Of a DNA stretch of 64,000 nucleotides, positions 52,355 to 61,225 are shown piece by piece. The DNA is taken from assembly GCF_006125015.1 (NCBI RefSeq), contig NZ_SZZN01000002.1:55457-119456 (forward strand), in the 5' to 3' direction. Below the pieces are notes generated by a model, which saw only the letters and a list, made by a program, of their open reading frames with translations, did not search any database and was not told the origin of the DNA. This DNA comes from Roseovarius arcticus (GTDB lineage: Bacteria; Pseudomonadota; Alphaproteobacteria; Rhodobacterales; Rhodobacteraceae). A program made the translations under genes and the position numbers. Every line of letters starts with the position of its first letter. Within the stretch, counting starts at the first letter, position 1.

Positions 52355-54376
52355 TCACCGCCGCCCTCGCAGGTTGTCTATCACACCCTGCGCCCATGTC
52401 TTTGCGCTTTCCAATGTGTGGCTTTCTTCGATCATGCCCCGCAGAGCGCTAATTTGCTGATCGAACAACCCATTTTTGCGCAAATCAGCGGTGTCTTCAT
52501 CTGGCCCAAGCGGCAGGATATTCTCAAGGTAGGTTCCCCCCAGAAGGCGGCGGAGGAGTCCTTCGCCCAAAAACGCCTCATCGTTGTTCAGTGTCCGCGT
52601 TGCCCTTAACAGACGGCGGATATCATACTGGCCCGGATGGATATCGGGTACCTGCTTCTTGAGACCAAGCAGGCTGTAGACGCCGATGCGCGCTGTGCGT
52701 ACCGAGCTTTCCAGAGTGAACACCACATCGTTGTGGGTTTCCACAAACTGACCGAGACAGGCAAGGTTGGTGGACCCTTCCGGCACGGCCCATGGACGGT
52801 CGCCGCGGGCCCGTGGCATGAATTGTGCGGTGATATATGGCATCAGCGCGGTGCGAACTTTAGTGGCCGCGATCACCTCGTCTACCTGATCAATAAGGCC
52901 AAGGTGGAAACACAGCTCGGTCAGTATTTCGCTGCCGGTGCAGTCCGGCATCGGCTTTCTGACGTAGTCGCCGGGCTGATCCATAAGCAACGCATAGACC
53001 CAGGGTACTATGACATCATCTGGCTGATCCAGGAAATGCGGTTGGCGGTTGATCGTAAAGCTCATCAACCAGGCGGAATCGGTGATTGTGACAATGCCAC
53101 CCGTGACCGTTTTGCCGGAATAGGGATCGTTGACCGACAGCTCTTTCAGCTTGTCCATCAGCGGTGATGGCTTGCAGGTCAGCGTGGCAGATTCCCAAGT
53201 TGACCTCGGCACATCACCACAGAATTTATCTGGCCGTCCAAAGGCGGGCGATTTCCGGGCGAGGTTTTTCCACAACCGCCAGCTTGCGCCAACACCCGGG
53301 TCCGGCACGTTCACTCTAAGCTTCGGGGCCGTATCATTATCCCCAAAGGCCGTGTCCTCTACGATGGACCCGATGGTCACGAAGACCAGATCCTTCGCAC
53401 CAACTGTTATCGTCTTTTCGCCGCTGCCCGTGTGGCACTGAATTGCCGTTGTGGTCCGGGTTTCAACGTCGCTGTCCATCTCGACGTCAGACACGACCGT
53501 GTCGTATTGGATCTTCACGCCCCGGTCCTTCAGCCACGCCATCAAGGGCACGATAAAGCTGTCGTATTGATTGTATTTGGGAAAGACGAGCGCGGTCATG
53601 TCGTTCAGCCCATCCATCAGATGCAGGAACCGATGCATGTACAGCTTCATTTCCAGCACGGAGTGCCATTTTTGAAAAGCAAACATCGTGCACCAGAACA
53701 TGTAGAAGTTGCTGTTCAAAAAGCCTTCACTAAACCAGTCTTCAACGGTGACGTCGTCAAGGTCTTCCTTTCGGGCAAGGAAAAGCCGCACCAGTTCAAG
53801 CTGCTGCAACTTGCTCAGGCCCATGATCGAGGAATCCCTGATCTGGCCCTGTTTTTCCAAAAGTCGGGCCTTCGACAAGTTCTTGTCGGCATCATTCACG
53901 ATCCGGAATTCGTCGAGCACCGTGAAAGGCTTGGGAAGCTCCAAAGCCGGTATCTCCGAGAAAACATCCCAGAAGTTCTGATAGGTCATCTCCATCTCGC
54001 GACCGCCGCGCACGACATAGCCATCCTCGGCATTGCCAGCCCCATCAAGCGCACCGCCTTCGATCTGCTGGGATTCAAGGATGGTGATGTTCTCGCCGGG
54101 CATATGTCCGTCACGGATCAGGAAGAAGGCGGCAGTCAGCCCTCCGATTCCGCTGCCGACAATGTAGGCATGGCGGTCCGCGATGCCTTTCGTCGGAAGC
54201 GGGCGATTATTGGTATAACTCCCGTGCAGGTCAGCGGGTGGCAGCAGCGTATCGAGGCCGTTGTGTAAATGCCGGGACGATGCGTCAGGAGCGACTTCCA
54301 CTGCTTGCGCAGCCATAAGATCGATATGTGTCCGGAGGCGAGAGCTGGCTGTAATTGGAATATCAGGGTGATCCAT
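52355..54376 (-). CDS. ohyA: Oleate hydratase (myosin-cross-reactive antigen family)
   Basis: 673 residues, full length. YIVGSGIGGLTAAFFLIRDG is the FAD-binding motif, ILESQQIEGGALDGAG follows, and GREMEMTYQNFWDVFSEIPAL, FQKWHSVLEMKLYMHRFLHL and PKYNQYDSFIVPLMAWL are family blocks. The enzyme adds water to cis-9 double bonds of free unsaturated fatty acids and so detoxifies them or remodels acyl pools. It lies near lipid genes (cfa, PLD) in the same region. A TGATC-N2-GATCA palindrome precedes it. Confidence 0.95.
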   Translation of the reverse strand: MDHPDIPITASSRLRTHIDLMAAQAVEVAPDASSRHLHNGLDTLLPPADLHGSYTNNRPLPTKGIADRHAYIVGSGIGGLTAAFFLIRDGHMPGENITILESQQIEGGALDGAGNAEDGYVVRGGREMEMTYQNFWDVFSEIPALELPKPFTVLDEFRIVNDADKNLSKARLLEKQGQIRDSSIMGLSKLQQLELVRLFLARKEDLDDVTVEDWFSEGFLNSNFYMFWCTMFAFQKWHSVLEMKLYMHRFLHLMDGLNDMTALVFPKYNQYDSFIVPLMAWLKDRGVKIQYDTVVSDVEMDSDVETRTTTAIQCHTGSGEKTITVGAKDLVFVTIGSIVEDTAFGDNDTAPKLRVNVPDPGVGASWRLWKNLARKSPAFGRPDKFCGDVPRSTWESATLTCKPSPLMDKLKELSVNDPYSGKTVTGGIVTITDSAWLMSFTINRQPHFLDQPDDVIVPWVYALLMDQPGDYVRKPMPDCTGSEILTELCFHLGLIDQVDEVIAATKVRTALMPYITAQFMPRARGDRPWAVPEGSTNLACLGQFVETHNDVVFTLESSVRTARIGVYSLLGLKKQVPDIHPGQYDIRRLLRATRTLNNDEAFLGEGLLRRLLGGTYLENILPLGPDEDTADLRKNGLFDQQISALRGMIEESHTLESAKTWAQGVIDNLRGRR

Positions 54377-54466
54377 GGTGGTCTCCTCGTTTAGAAATGA
54401 ACCGGACCGTTACGTCCAGACGCAGCGGCGATTGCGACCCCGCTTTCGGGCTGACCACATCAAATC

Positions 54467-54500
54467 GAAATAGACCGGAGCGCACACTGATCTGGATCAC
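54467..54500 (-). promoter_or_regulatory. Possible Crp/Fnr-type box upstream of ohyA
   Basis: CTGATCTGGATCAC at 54487-54500 includes the perfect palindrome TGATC-TG-GATCA. On the minus strand TATTTC lies at 54472-54467. The distance is shorter than in the best sites. Confidence 0.4.
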
Positions 54501-54507
54501 TCTGTGC

Positions 54508-54690
54508 GCCGCCTGGGATGATCTGCGGCTTGGCTTAAAGCACCCGCTCAGTTTCTCAAAATGTGCCCTCGTCACAGACGTTGAATGGTTACGGCGCGGA
54601 TCGAAAGTCATGGGACCGCTCATGCCGGTGGAACTTATGGTATTTCATCTCAGCGACGAAGACGCCGCCACGGCCTGGATCAAAACCTAG
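54508..54690 (+). pseudogene. SpoIIAA-like protein, C-terminal relic
   Basis: Reads AAWDDLRLGLKHPLSFSKCA then LVTDVEWLRRGSKVMGPLMP and ends DEDAATAWIKT with TAG. It is about 90% identical in DNA to 40503-40689. Only the last 60 codons are present. It has four A where the longer copy has five, which identifies the frameshift there. The following stretch to 54839 holds nothing recognised. Confidence 0.85.
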
Positions 54691-54839
54691 GTGTGCGCAG
54701 CATCAAAAAGGTCAACCGCTTAGCGTGGTCACAGTCCCATATGACACCCCTAAACAACGGAAGGCTGTAAGGATTTCAGCAGTCGCAACTTCTTGCTCAT
54801 ACTGCCCCCACTTCAGTGCAACTCAATCTGGCCGCGACT

Positions 54840-55568
54840 TCACGCCAATAACGGCCCGATCTGGTCCAGATAGGTCTGCTCGAAATCCGCAAATTCAACC
54901 AGACGATCATAGTCATCAAACGTTACGAAACCAGCGCGGAACGTCACCATTCCAGCTTCGCGCAACTTTCTCAGGACCCGATTGACGTGAACAGAGCTTA
55001 GTCCCAGTGCATCGGCCATTAGATACTGTGTCAGAGGACAAGCATAGCCCGCCTTGCTGCCCAAGCCGACGAGGGCAAGTCTCGCACCAAACTCTAACAA
55101 AAAATGCGCCACACGGACCTCCGCTTCGCGACGTCCTATATTGATCAAATGCTCGACAACCATTGCCTCGTCACGTGACGCAGCCCAAAGCACGGCAGTT
55201 GCGAGCCGGGGTGTTTTCGAGAACACCTGTATAAGGTCGGAGACATGCACTTCAGTCACTTCGATGTCAGTGACAGGCTCAACGCTGTGATCCGAGATGT
55301 GCAACACGACGCTCCGCAAACCCAGGAAGTCGCCAGGGATCTGGAAATCGACAATCTGCCGTTGGCCATCCTCCAAAAGCTTATAGGAACAGGCCCAGCC
55401 GGAAATGAGGATGTACGCAGCCTGATCCGATTGCCCTTGATGCACCAGATCGCGTCCTGCGACAAAGCTACGCCGCCGCTTGTGCAGGCCTTCCAGCACG
55501 GACAGTTCAGCCTCTGACAAGGCGACAAAAGCGCCCAGTTTGCGCGCGAGTGGCGTAATCTGCATCAT
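54840..55568 (-). CDS. Crp/Fnr-family transcriptional regulator
   Basis: 242 residues from ATG 55568 with GAAAGGGG upstream. The cyclic-nucleotide-binding-like domain spans about 10-125 (LVHQGQSDQAAYILISGWAC; LEDGQRQIVDFQIPGDFLG) and the winged helix about 150-235, with LTQYLMADALGLSSVHVNRVL as helix-turn-helix. There is no N-terminal Cys cluster; the only Cys are 60 and 177, so it is not an oxygen-sensing FNR. The recognition helix has VHVNR (193-197) rather than the ETxSR of FNR/FixK. An FNR-like box sits 55 bases before its start, so autoregulation is possible. Confidence 0.92.
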   Translation of the reverse strand: MMQITPLARKLGAFVALSEAELSVLEGLHKRRRSFVAGRDLVHQGQSDQAAYILISGWACSYKLLEDGQRQIVDFQIPGDFLGLRSVVLHISDHSVEPVTDIEVTEVHVSDLIQVFSKTPRLATAVLWAASRDEAMVVEHLINIGRREAEVRVAHFLLEFGARLALVGLGSKAGYACPLTQYLMADALGLSSVHVNRVLRKLREAGMVTFRAGFVTFDDYDRLVEFADFEQTYLDQIGPLLA

Positions 55569-55595
55569 GGGCCCCTTTCCACAAATCGTGTTGGT

Positions 55596-55636
55596 CACTT
55601 ATCCAAGCGAAACCGACCGCGACTGATGTCGATCAG
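55596..55636 (-). promoter_or_regulatory. Crp/Fnr-type box and -10 of the Crp/Fnr regulator gene
   Basis: CTGATGTCGATCAG at 55623-55636, identical to the box at 16106-16119. On the minus strand TAAGTG (55601-55596) follows after 21 bases. Confidence 0.6.
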
Positions 55637-55724
55637 CCCAAAGGTACAGGATCTTTGAAAGACTGCGTGTACCGCTGCGCAGGCCCACTGCGCGCGCGCA
55701 ATAATTCTGAAAGGCAAAAACAAT

Positions 55725-55961
55725 ATGTCTAACCATAGCACGACTTCTGGTGTGGCCGCCTTATCAATCTGCGAAGCGCTGCTCCTTGCGCTGAACGATG
55801 CGAAGGTCCTGCCAGAAAACGAGATCATGGGCGTTCTCAAAGATGCAGCCGCCTCGCATGAAAAAGCAGGGGGTTCTGACATTGAGATCGAGGAACATAA
55901 GGCAGTCGCCATACTGATCAATAAGATCATCGCCGGCGGAAATTCTGTCCGTAGACCCTGA
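55725..55961 (+). CDS. Small helical hypothetical protein (78 aa)
   Basis: Starts MSNHSTTSGVAALSICEALL and ends VAILINKIIAGGNSVRRP. It is predicted to be two or three helices and soluble. Similar short proteins with this pattern recur beside stress and low-oxygen genes in alphaproteobacteria, but no function is known. AAAGGC lies upstream of ATG 55725. It is divergent from the Crp/Fnr gene and shares its control region. Confidence 0.65.
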   Translation: MSNHSTTSGVAALSICEALLLALNDAKVLPENEIMGVLKDAAASHEKAGGSDIEIEEHKAVAILINKIIAGGNSVRRP

Positions 55962-56116
55962 TTGAGGCGTTTCACCATTTGCGACAGTTTGGCAGCCCAA
56001 GCGGAATTGCGTCGTCATAGCACGGACCCTGACCACAGCCGCACTGACCCAACAATCACGCATCTTCAGCCACAGTTAGAAACTGAAATGATGGCCCCTA
56101 CACAAAGGAATATCGA

Positions 56117-56635
56117 ATGTCGGAACTTATTGTCGTTGCATATGACACGCCCGCCAAAGCCGAGGCCGCGCGAAAAGAACTCTTTGGAATGGCAAAGGAA
56201 TATCTTGTCGAGATTGCCGATGCCGTTATCGCGACGACGGACAAGGACCGGAACATCAAGCTGGACCAAATGGTCAATATGTGGACCGTAGGTGCCACCG
56301 GTGGCGCGTTTTGGGGCCTTCTGGCAGGTCTAATCTTCTTCAATCCCCTGTTGGGGCTGGCCGTTGGGGCCGGTGCAGGTGCAATTTCAGGCGGTCTTTC
56401 TGACTACGGCATCGACGACGACTTCATGAAAGACGTTTCAGGTGCTCTGCAACCGGGTCAAGCCGCGCTGTTCATGATGATGCGGACCGAAGCGTCGGAC
56501 CGCGTCATTGAGCGCCTGAGCAAGAAGGGCGGACGCATTCTGCGCACGAACCTCGACGCGGATGCCGAAAACCATCTGCGCAACCATTTCGACACCAAAC
56601 ACGCCAAGATGGCCGAGAAACTCTCAAGGGAATAA
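56117..56635 (+). CDS. DUF1269 domain membrane-associated protein
   Basis: 172 residues. The N-terminal ferredoxin-like half (LIVVAYDTPAKAEAARKELF, EIADAVIATTDKDRNIKLDQ) is followed by a Gly-rich hydrophobic hairpin at about 58-100 (GATGGAFWGLLAGLIFFNPLLGLAVGAGAGAISGGLSDYG). A C-terminal GQAALFMMMRTEASDRVIERL completes DUF1269. These proteins are widespread in stress regulons and possibly sense or modulate membrane state. AAGGAATATCGA precedes the ATG. No partner is evident. Confidence 0.88.
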   Translation: MSELIVVAYDTPAKAEAARKELFGMAKEYLVEIADAVIATTDKDRNIKLDQMVNMWTVGATGGAFWGLLAGLIFFNPLLGLAVGAGAGAISGGLSDYGIDDDFMKDVSGALQPGQAALFMMMRTEASDRVIERLSKKGGRILRTNLDADAENHLRNHFDTKHAKMAEKLSRE

Positions 56636-57159
56636 TGCGCAAACAAGGCGGGCACCAATTTTGCCAAGTGAACTACCCACGCTTTGATCGAAAGCCCAAT
56701 GGCATGACTTTTCGATCGACCCACAAATCGACTATCAGATGGCTCGCGAATGCTTCTTGTCGCGTCCTTGTTCGTGCTTCTGGCGACCTTCGCCTTGCAT
56801 GTCAGTTGACGGCTTGTGTCCGTTCCGAGACGTACGCGCTCAATTTTCGCCTAGAACCGCTTAATTGGTCTTATGTTGATTTATTTGCCGCAGCCTTTGC
56901 GCTGCAACTTAGTCTCGAGATGCACATGTTTTGCACATAGGTGCCCGTTGTCATCATTAAAGCTATGGCGAAACTGTCCACTCCTCCACGGGGAGCTTCT
57001 CTTGTCGAACCTTTTCTGCTTCCTAAGGCACTGAAAAATATATGTTCACAAGATTTCAAAGTACATGTCGTATCTGATGTCCACTTTCCTTTCGTGTAGA
57101 ACAGCCTTGCGCTGCTGCAGCGAGAGAGGAAACCGGACATGCACCGTCTCCGCCTGTTT
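56636..57159. other. Long gap, no gene recognised
   Basis: About 520 bases before the broken cfa. Open frames are short and unlike known proteins. Base composition is more AT-rich than the flanks near 56850-57080, consistent with decayed or foreign DNA. Confidence 0.4.
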
Positions 57160-58000
57160 TCAGGCGGCGGGCCGAGTGATGGTGATCTGGGTCACATCGC
57201 AGTGACCGCCCTCGAACGCCCCGGCGGAAGAGGTCAGGTACAGATTCCACATCCGCCGGAATCGGTCGTCGAAACCCAGCCGCTTAATTTCGTCCCAGCG
57301 TCCGTTGAAGCTGTCATGCCAGCGCCGCAGTGTCTGGCTGTAGCTGTCGCCGAACTCAATCGAGTGCTGGACCTGCAATCCGGCGCGGTGCACCTCGTCG
57401 CGCAGCACGCCGGGGGACGGCAACATGCCGCCGGGGAAAATGTGTTTCTGGATGAAATCCACGCGCTTGCGGTAGATCTCGAACCGCGCGTCCTGCACCG
57501 TGATGATCTGCAAGGTGGCGTTGCGGCCCGGCTTCAGGCGGTCGCGAACGACCTGAAAGTAGGTAGGCCAGTATTTCTGGCCGACTGCCTCGAACATCTC
57601 GATGCTAGCGATGCCGTCGTAAAGTCCCTGATTGTCGCGATAGTCCTGCATCCTGATCTCGACGCGATCCTGCAACACCCTGGCCCGGATCCGTTCCACC
57701 GCGTAGTCGTGCTGCTCTTGAGAGAGCGTCAGCCCAGTTACGCGCAACCCACGCTCCGCTGCGGCATATTCCGCGAAGCCGCCCCAGCCCCAGCCGATTT
57801 CGAGCACATGATCGCCGGGCTGCGCCCCCACCTGGTCCACCATGCTTTCGTATTTCTGGTGTTGTGCCTGTTCCAACGGCTCCCGGCCGCTGCGAAAGAG
57901 GGCCGAGGAATAGGTCATCGTCTCATCCAGCCAGAGCCGGTAAAATTCGTTGCAATTTCGTAATGCGCCGCAATGTTCTTCCGCGCCTGCCGCATGGAGT
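57160..58000 (-). pseudogene. cfa: CFA synthase, N-terminally truncated and frameshifted
   Basis: The minus strand encodes the methyltransferase half of a second CFA synthase: FYRLWLDETMTYSSALF, VLEIGWGWGGFAEYAAAE, EMFEAVGQKYWPTYF and a normal C-terminus DVTQITITRPAA. Upstream codons KNIAAHYEI belong to the same gene but in another frame: one base is missing near 57960. Before RQARKNIAAHY the sequence becomes acetate kinase of the opposite strand. About 110-130 N-terminal residues are lost. It is not the same enzyme as 10827-12035 and is nearer to the DUF1365-linked, GC-rich CFA group. Confidence 0.8.
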
Positions 58001-58689
58001 TGCCCCGTTCGCTGACCGATGAGGGTATCCTGCGCTATGGCTTTCACGGGCTGTCATATGAATACATCGCCAGCACATTGCCCCAGCATCTTGGCGACCG
58101 CGCCGATGGGCGCGTGATTGTCGCCCATTTGGGCAGCGGGGCCAGCATGTGCGCCATGAAAGATCGGCGCAGCGTCGCAACCAGCATGGGTCTCACCGCG
58201 CTGGACGGGCTTGTGATGGGGCGCCGCTGCGGGTCGCTCGACCCTGGAGTCGTGCTCTACTTACTGGAGGAAAAAGGGCTAACGTCCGAGCAAATCACAT
58301 CTTTGCTCTACTCGAAATCCGGTCTTCTCGGCGTGTCTGGCATCAGCAATGACATGGCGGTCTTGGAAGCAGACTCCTCCGCGCAAGCGCAAGAGGCAAT
58401 AGAACTATTTTGCTATCGCGCCGCGCGTGAATTGACAGCACTTGCGACAGATATGGCCGGGATCGACGCCATCGTATTCACAGCAGGGATAGGAAAAAAT
58501 TCTGCACTGGTGCGACGTCTGATTTGCCAACGCCTTGCATGGTTGGGAGTGGATCTGGACGTGACTGCAAATGAGCGGGGCATCGCACATATCCAATCGA
58601 CGGCTTCGGATGTCAGCGTCATAGTTATTCCAACAGACGAAGAAGCGGTCATTGCAGCTAAAACACGGATGCTGACCTGCAGTGTGTGA
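57997..58689 (+). pseudogene. ackA: Acetate kinase, N-terminally truncated
   Basis: From about 57997 the plus strand reads LPRSLTDEGILRYGFHGLSY, then IVAHLGSGASMCAMKDRRS, SMGLTALDGLVMGRRCGSLD and DAIVFTAGIGKNSALVRRLI, the C-terminal 230 residues of acetate kinase. The first about 170 residues, with the N-terminal acetyl-phosphate and nucleotide parts, are absent, replaced by truncated cfa reading the other way. The frame can open from ATG 57973 but a functional kinase is unlikely. No pta gene is present. Confidence 0.85.
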
Positions 58690-58735
58690 GCAAGCCAAGT
58701 GCAGGGCGCACAAAATCGAAAAAAGTTCAAAGAGG

Positions 58736-58777
58736 CTGACTTCGGTCAACCCGAAGCTTGGCAACATCATCTAAGAT
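58736..58777 (+). promoter_or_regulatory. Crp/Fnr-type box and -10 upstream of 58877
   Basis: CTGACTTCGGTCAA at 58736-58749 contains the perfect TGAC-N4-GTCA palindrome; TAAGAT at 58772-58777 follows after exactly 22 bases. The gene starts at 58877. Confidence 0.6.
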
Positions 58778-58876
58778 AGTGTCGTAGCCAACCCAAAGGC
58801 AACGCGGTTTCGTCAGACGACCAGCATACAACATGCTGCCAATCCGCACATGCACTCTCAGGAAAGGTCACATCAG

Positions 58877-59293
58877 ATGACACTCACAATGGATCAAATG
58901 GGCCAAGACCCCGCTTTTGAACGTTTTTTGCGCGCCACGGTTGGGGAGGACGTGAACGGCATCAATGTCTCCGTCATTTCAATGCTTGCAAGGCTCGAAG
59001 TCGACCCATGGACAGAGGCGTCTGATCTCGCTGCAATGCCGGATGGCCCGGCGCGCAAAAGGTTAAATACACTGATGACCCGCTTCAAAGACGTGCCAAC
59101 ACAGGGGCGCGACCAAGGCAAGATTATCTCAACCCTTCTTGACCTTCTTCCCAGAAAGAAAGTCGCCGCAAGTCCAAACACTCCAGACGTGGTGGCCAGA
59201 CTGCCTGCGCTGGCGAAGGGTGTGCCATTCTACTGGTACATCCTTGCCTTTCTAATTCTCGGCTGGGTCATCAATCTTGCGAAAGTCCAATAG
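58877..59293 (+). CDS. Hypothetical protein with a C-terminal membrane anchor
   Basis: 138 residues from ATG 58877; an in-frame ATG at 58850 is an alternative. The soluble part has DPAFERFLRATVGEDVNGIN and RLNTLMTRFKDVPTQGRDQG; a single hydrophobic helix at the end (VPFYWYILAFLILGWVINL) would anchor it, leaving the bulk in the cytoplasm. I do not recognise the family. One of the best-spaced FNR-like promoters in the window precedes it. Confidence 0.65.
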   Translation: MTLTMDQMGQDPAFERFLRATVGEDVNGINVSVISMLARLEVDPWTEASDLAAMPDGPARKRLNTLMTRFKDVPTQGRDQGKIISTLLDLLPRKKVAASPNTPDVVARLPALAKGVPFYWYILAFLILGWVINLAKVQ

Positions 59294-59356
59294 AATGCAG
59301 CGCCGTTTGAACACAATCTGGAGCAATTACACAGTAAATCCGACAATGAGAACCCT

Positions 59357-59704
59357 ATGAAAACCGACGCAACACTTTGGGACATGGAAGAACGATTCTG
59401 GACGGAAGGTGCTGACAGCGCCCGCCATATGACGGCAAAAGACGCTGTCTTTGTCTTCCCCTACCCAGCCGGAATCCTGCAAGGGGAAGCTCTTTGGAGA
59501 GAGGCCGATGTCGCGCAACGATGGCGGTCCGTGGTGATGAGTGAGCGTCATGTGTCGGTGCAAGGCAACATTGCCGTTGTGGCCTATCGCGTCTCCGCCG
59601 AGCGCGGTGACATGCCAATCTATGAAGCGCTGTGCACATCGACCTACGTGAGAGACGACGACAGATGGTTGCGCCTAACCCACCAGCAGACACCGGTGAA
59701 CTGA
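59357..59704 (+). CDS. NTF2-like (DUF4440-type) small protein, copy 2
   Basis: 115 residues starting MKTDATLWDMEERFWTEGAD. It aligns along its whole length with 1138-1485, differing mostly in the loop after SERHVSVQGN. The cone-shaped NTF2 fold is predicted, without a recognised catalytic set. It follows the anchored hypothetical gene by 63 bases and is convergent with SulP. The repeated association of this family with SulP at both ends of the window suggests an ancestral neighbourhood. Confidence 0.7.
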   Translation: MKTDATLWDMEERFWTEGADSARHMTAKDAVFVFPYPAGILQGEALWREADVAQRWRSVVMSERHVSVQGNIAVVAYRVSAERGDMPIYEALCTSTYVRDDDRWLRLTHQQTPVN

Positions 59705-59847
59705 GTAACGACCGGAATAGTATCGGGACCGAATGTGATGCAGTCTGTTTGCTTGCTGCACATTTTTGGAGCTTTTTTGCGATGCCGTCCATAGTCAACG
59801 ATGAGGTGTCGCTCGTATAAAAACCGCTGTTTTTGTTTGGCGTAAAT

Positions 59848-61113
59848 CTAGCGATCAGGAGGTGTCCAATCTTTCTCAATCGGCGCGTCTCGTCGCCGCA
59901 ATCGTAACGCAAGCCCAACTGAGACGCCCACACCAATGGCGATTGTCAGATCCGCGAACACGGTCAGGACGAGCGTCAGCAAAAGAAGAACGCGGTCCGA
60001 TGCGCGCGCTTGCAGATAGCCGCGCCATTTGTGCGGCTCACTCATGTTCCAGGCTGTCAGGATCAGCAAACCGGCGAGTGCCGGCATCGCAAGATATCCG
60101 GCCAAAGGTGCTGCAAGCAACATGACCAACAGAATGGTCAGGGCGTGAACAATCCCCGCAACAGGCGTCTTGCCGCCCGCGCGCACATTTGTCGCCGTCC
60201 GAGCAATGGCGCCGGTCGCAGGCAGGCCCCCAAACAGGGCCGAACCAATATTGGCAAAGCCTTGTGCCAGCACTTCGGCATTGGGTCTATGGTTGCCACC
60301 GATCATCTTGTCCGCGACCAGTGCAGACAAAAGCGACTCGATACTCGCTAGGGACGCGATGACGATGGCCGACGGCAGCAATTCGATCATGCGTGCAAAG
60401 GTGATGTCGGGCAACGCGGGCATGGGCAACGCGCTTGGCAACGCCCCGAACCGCGAAAAAATCGTGTCCACCGGCAGCGTCGCCACGGCAACGATGGCCG
60501 ACGTCAAACCCACAGCAACGACGAGCCCCGGAAATTTCGGCGCAATGCGGCGTAGGCCGACGATCATCAGCATTGCAGCAAGACCGATCCCCAGCGCTTG
60601 GACATTCAGCGACTGTTTGTTGGCCCAAAGAGCCTCAATTTTTCCAATAAATTCCGCTGGCGGCTGCGCCATCGACAGACCAAAAAAGTCTTTCAACTGG
60701 CTTGTCGCAATGATGATTCCGATCCCGATGGTGAAACCGTTGATCACCGGTTCAGGCACAAACGCGACAAGGTTTCCGGCCCGGAAATATCCGGCAACCA
60801 GCATGATGACACCTGCCATGAACGTCGCAAGGACGAGCCCATCATATCCATACTCAGCAATGACGCCGAAGACGACAACGATAAACGCTCCTGTCGGCCC
60901 GCCAATCTGCACCCGGCTACCGCCAAGCAGAGAAATCAAAAGTCCCGCGACAATCGCCGTCACCAATCCTTTCTCTGGTGGCGCCCCCGAGGCAATTGCA
61001 ATCGCAAGGCTCAGGGGCAAAGCAACCATTGCAACGGTGACACCAGCAACGACGTCGCCTGCAAACTGCGTGCGATCATAAGTCTTAAGTGTCGTCAGAA
61101 TTTTTGGTTTCAT
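59848..61113 (-). CDS. SulP-family inorganic anion transporter without STAS domain
   Basis: 421 residues, about 11-12 membrane segments. FAGDVVAGVTVAMVALPLSLAIAIASGAPPEKGL is the SulP N-terminal signature, and MIGGNHRPNAEVLAQGFANI followed by GLPATGAIARTATNVRAG is the conserved middle block. The protein ends at RRRDAPIEKDWTPPDR, where other SulPs continue with a STAS domain, so it is the short form. Anions such as sulfate or bicarbonate are likely; bicarbonate would fit pH control. The 3' end also survives as a relic at 45805-45905. Confidence 0.92.
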   Translation of the reverse strand: MKPKILTTLKTYDRTQFAGDVVAGVTVAMVALPLSLAIAIASGAPPEKGLVTAIVAGLLISLLGGSRVQIGGPTGAFIVVVFGVIAEYGYDGLVLATFMAGVIMLVAGYFRAGNLVAFVPEPVINGFTIGIGIIIATSQLKDFFGLSMAQPPAEFIGKIEALWANKQSLNVQALGIGLAAMLMIVGLRRIAPKFPGLVVAVGLTSAIVAVATLPVDTIFSRFGALPSALPMPALPDITFARMIELLPSAIVIASLASIESLLSALVADKMIGGNHRPNAEVLAQGFANIGSALFGGLPATGAIARTATNVRAGGKTPVAGIVHALTILLVMLLAAPLAGYLAMPALAGLLILTAWNMSEPHKWRGYLQARASDRVLLLLTLVLTVFADLTIAIGVGVSVGLALRLRRRDAPIEKDWTPPDR

Positions 61114-61225
61114 GGAATGAATAAGAGCCGTGTCCGCAGACGTTCAATGGGATGAGCCCGAAATGGCAAATCGACCGAGGGCCACTTCACCTGCGAACGT
61201 AAAGCACCCATTTCAATCGGGACCA

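Noticed and set aside
53432..54268. Plus-strand open frame of 278 codons
   Set aside because: Antisense to oleate hydratase, with no recognisable protein features.
57139..57963. Plus-strand open frame of 274 codons
   Set aside because: Antisense to the truncated cfa, whose SAM-binding motif is clear on the minus strand.
58733..58760. The region before 58877 as an intrinsic terminator of ackA
   Set aside because: The GACTTCGGTC palindrome could form a small hairpin, but it lacks a following T-run and fits the Crp/Fnr box with a correctly spaced -10 better.
60170..61081. Plus-strand open frame of 303 codons
   Set aside because: Antisense shadow of the SulP gene.
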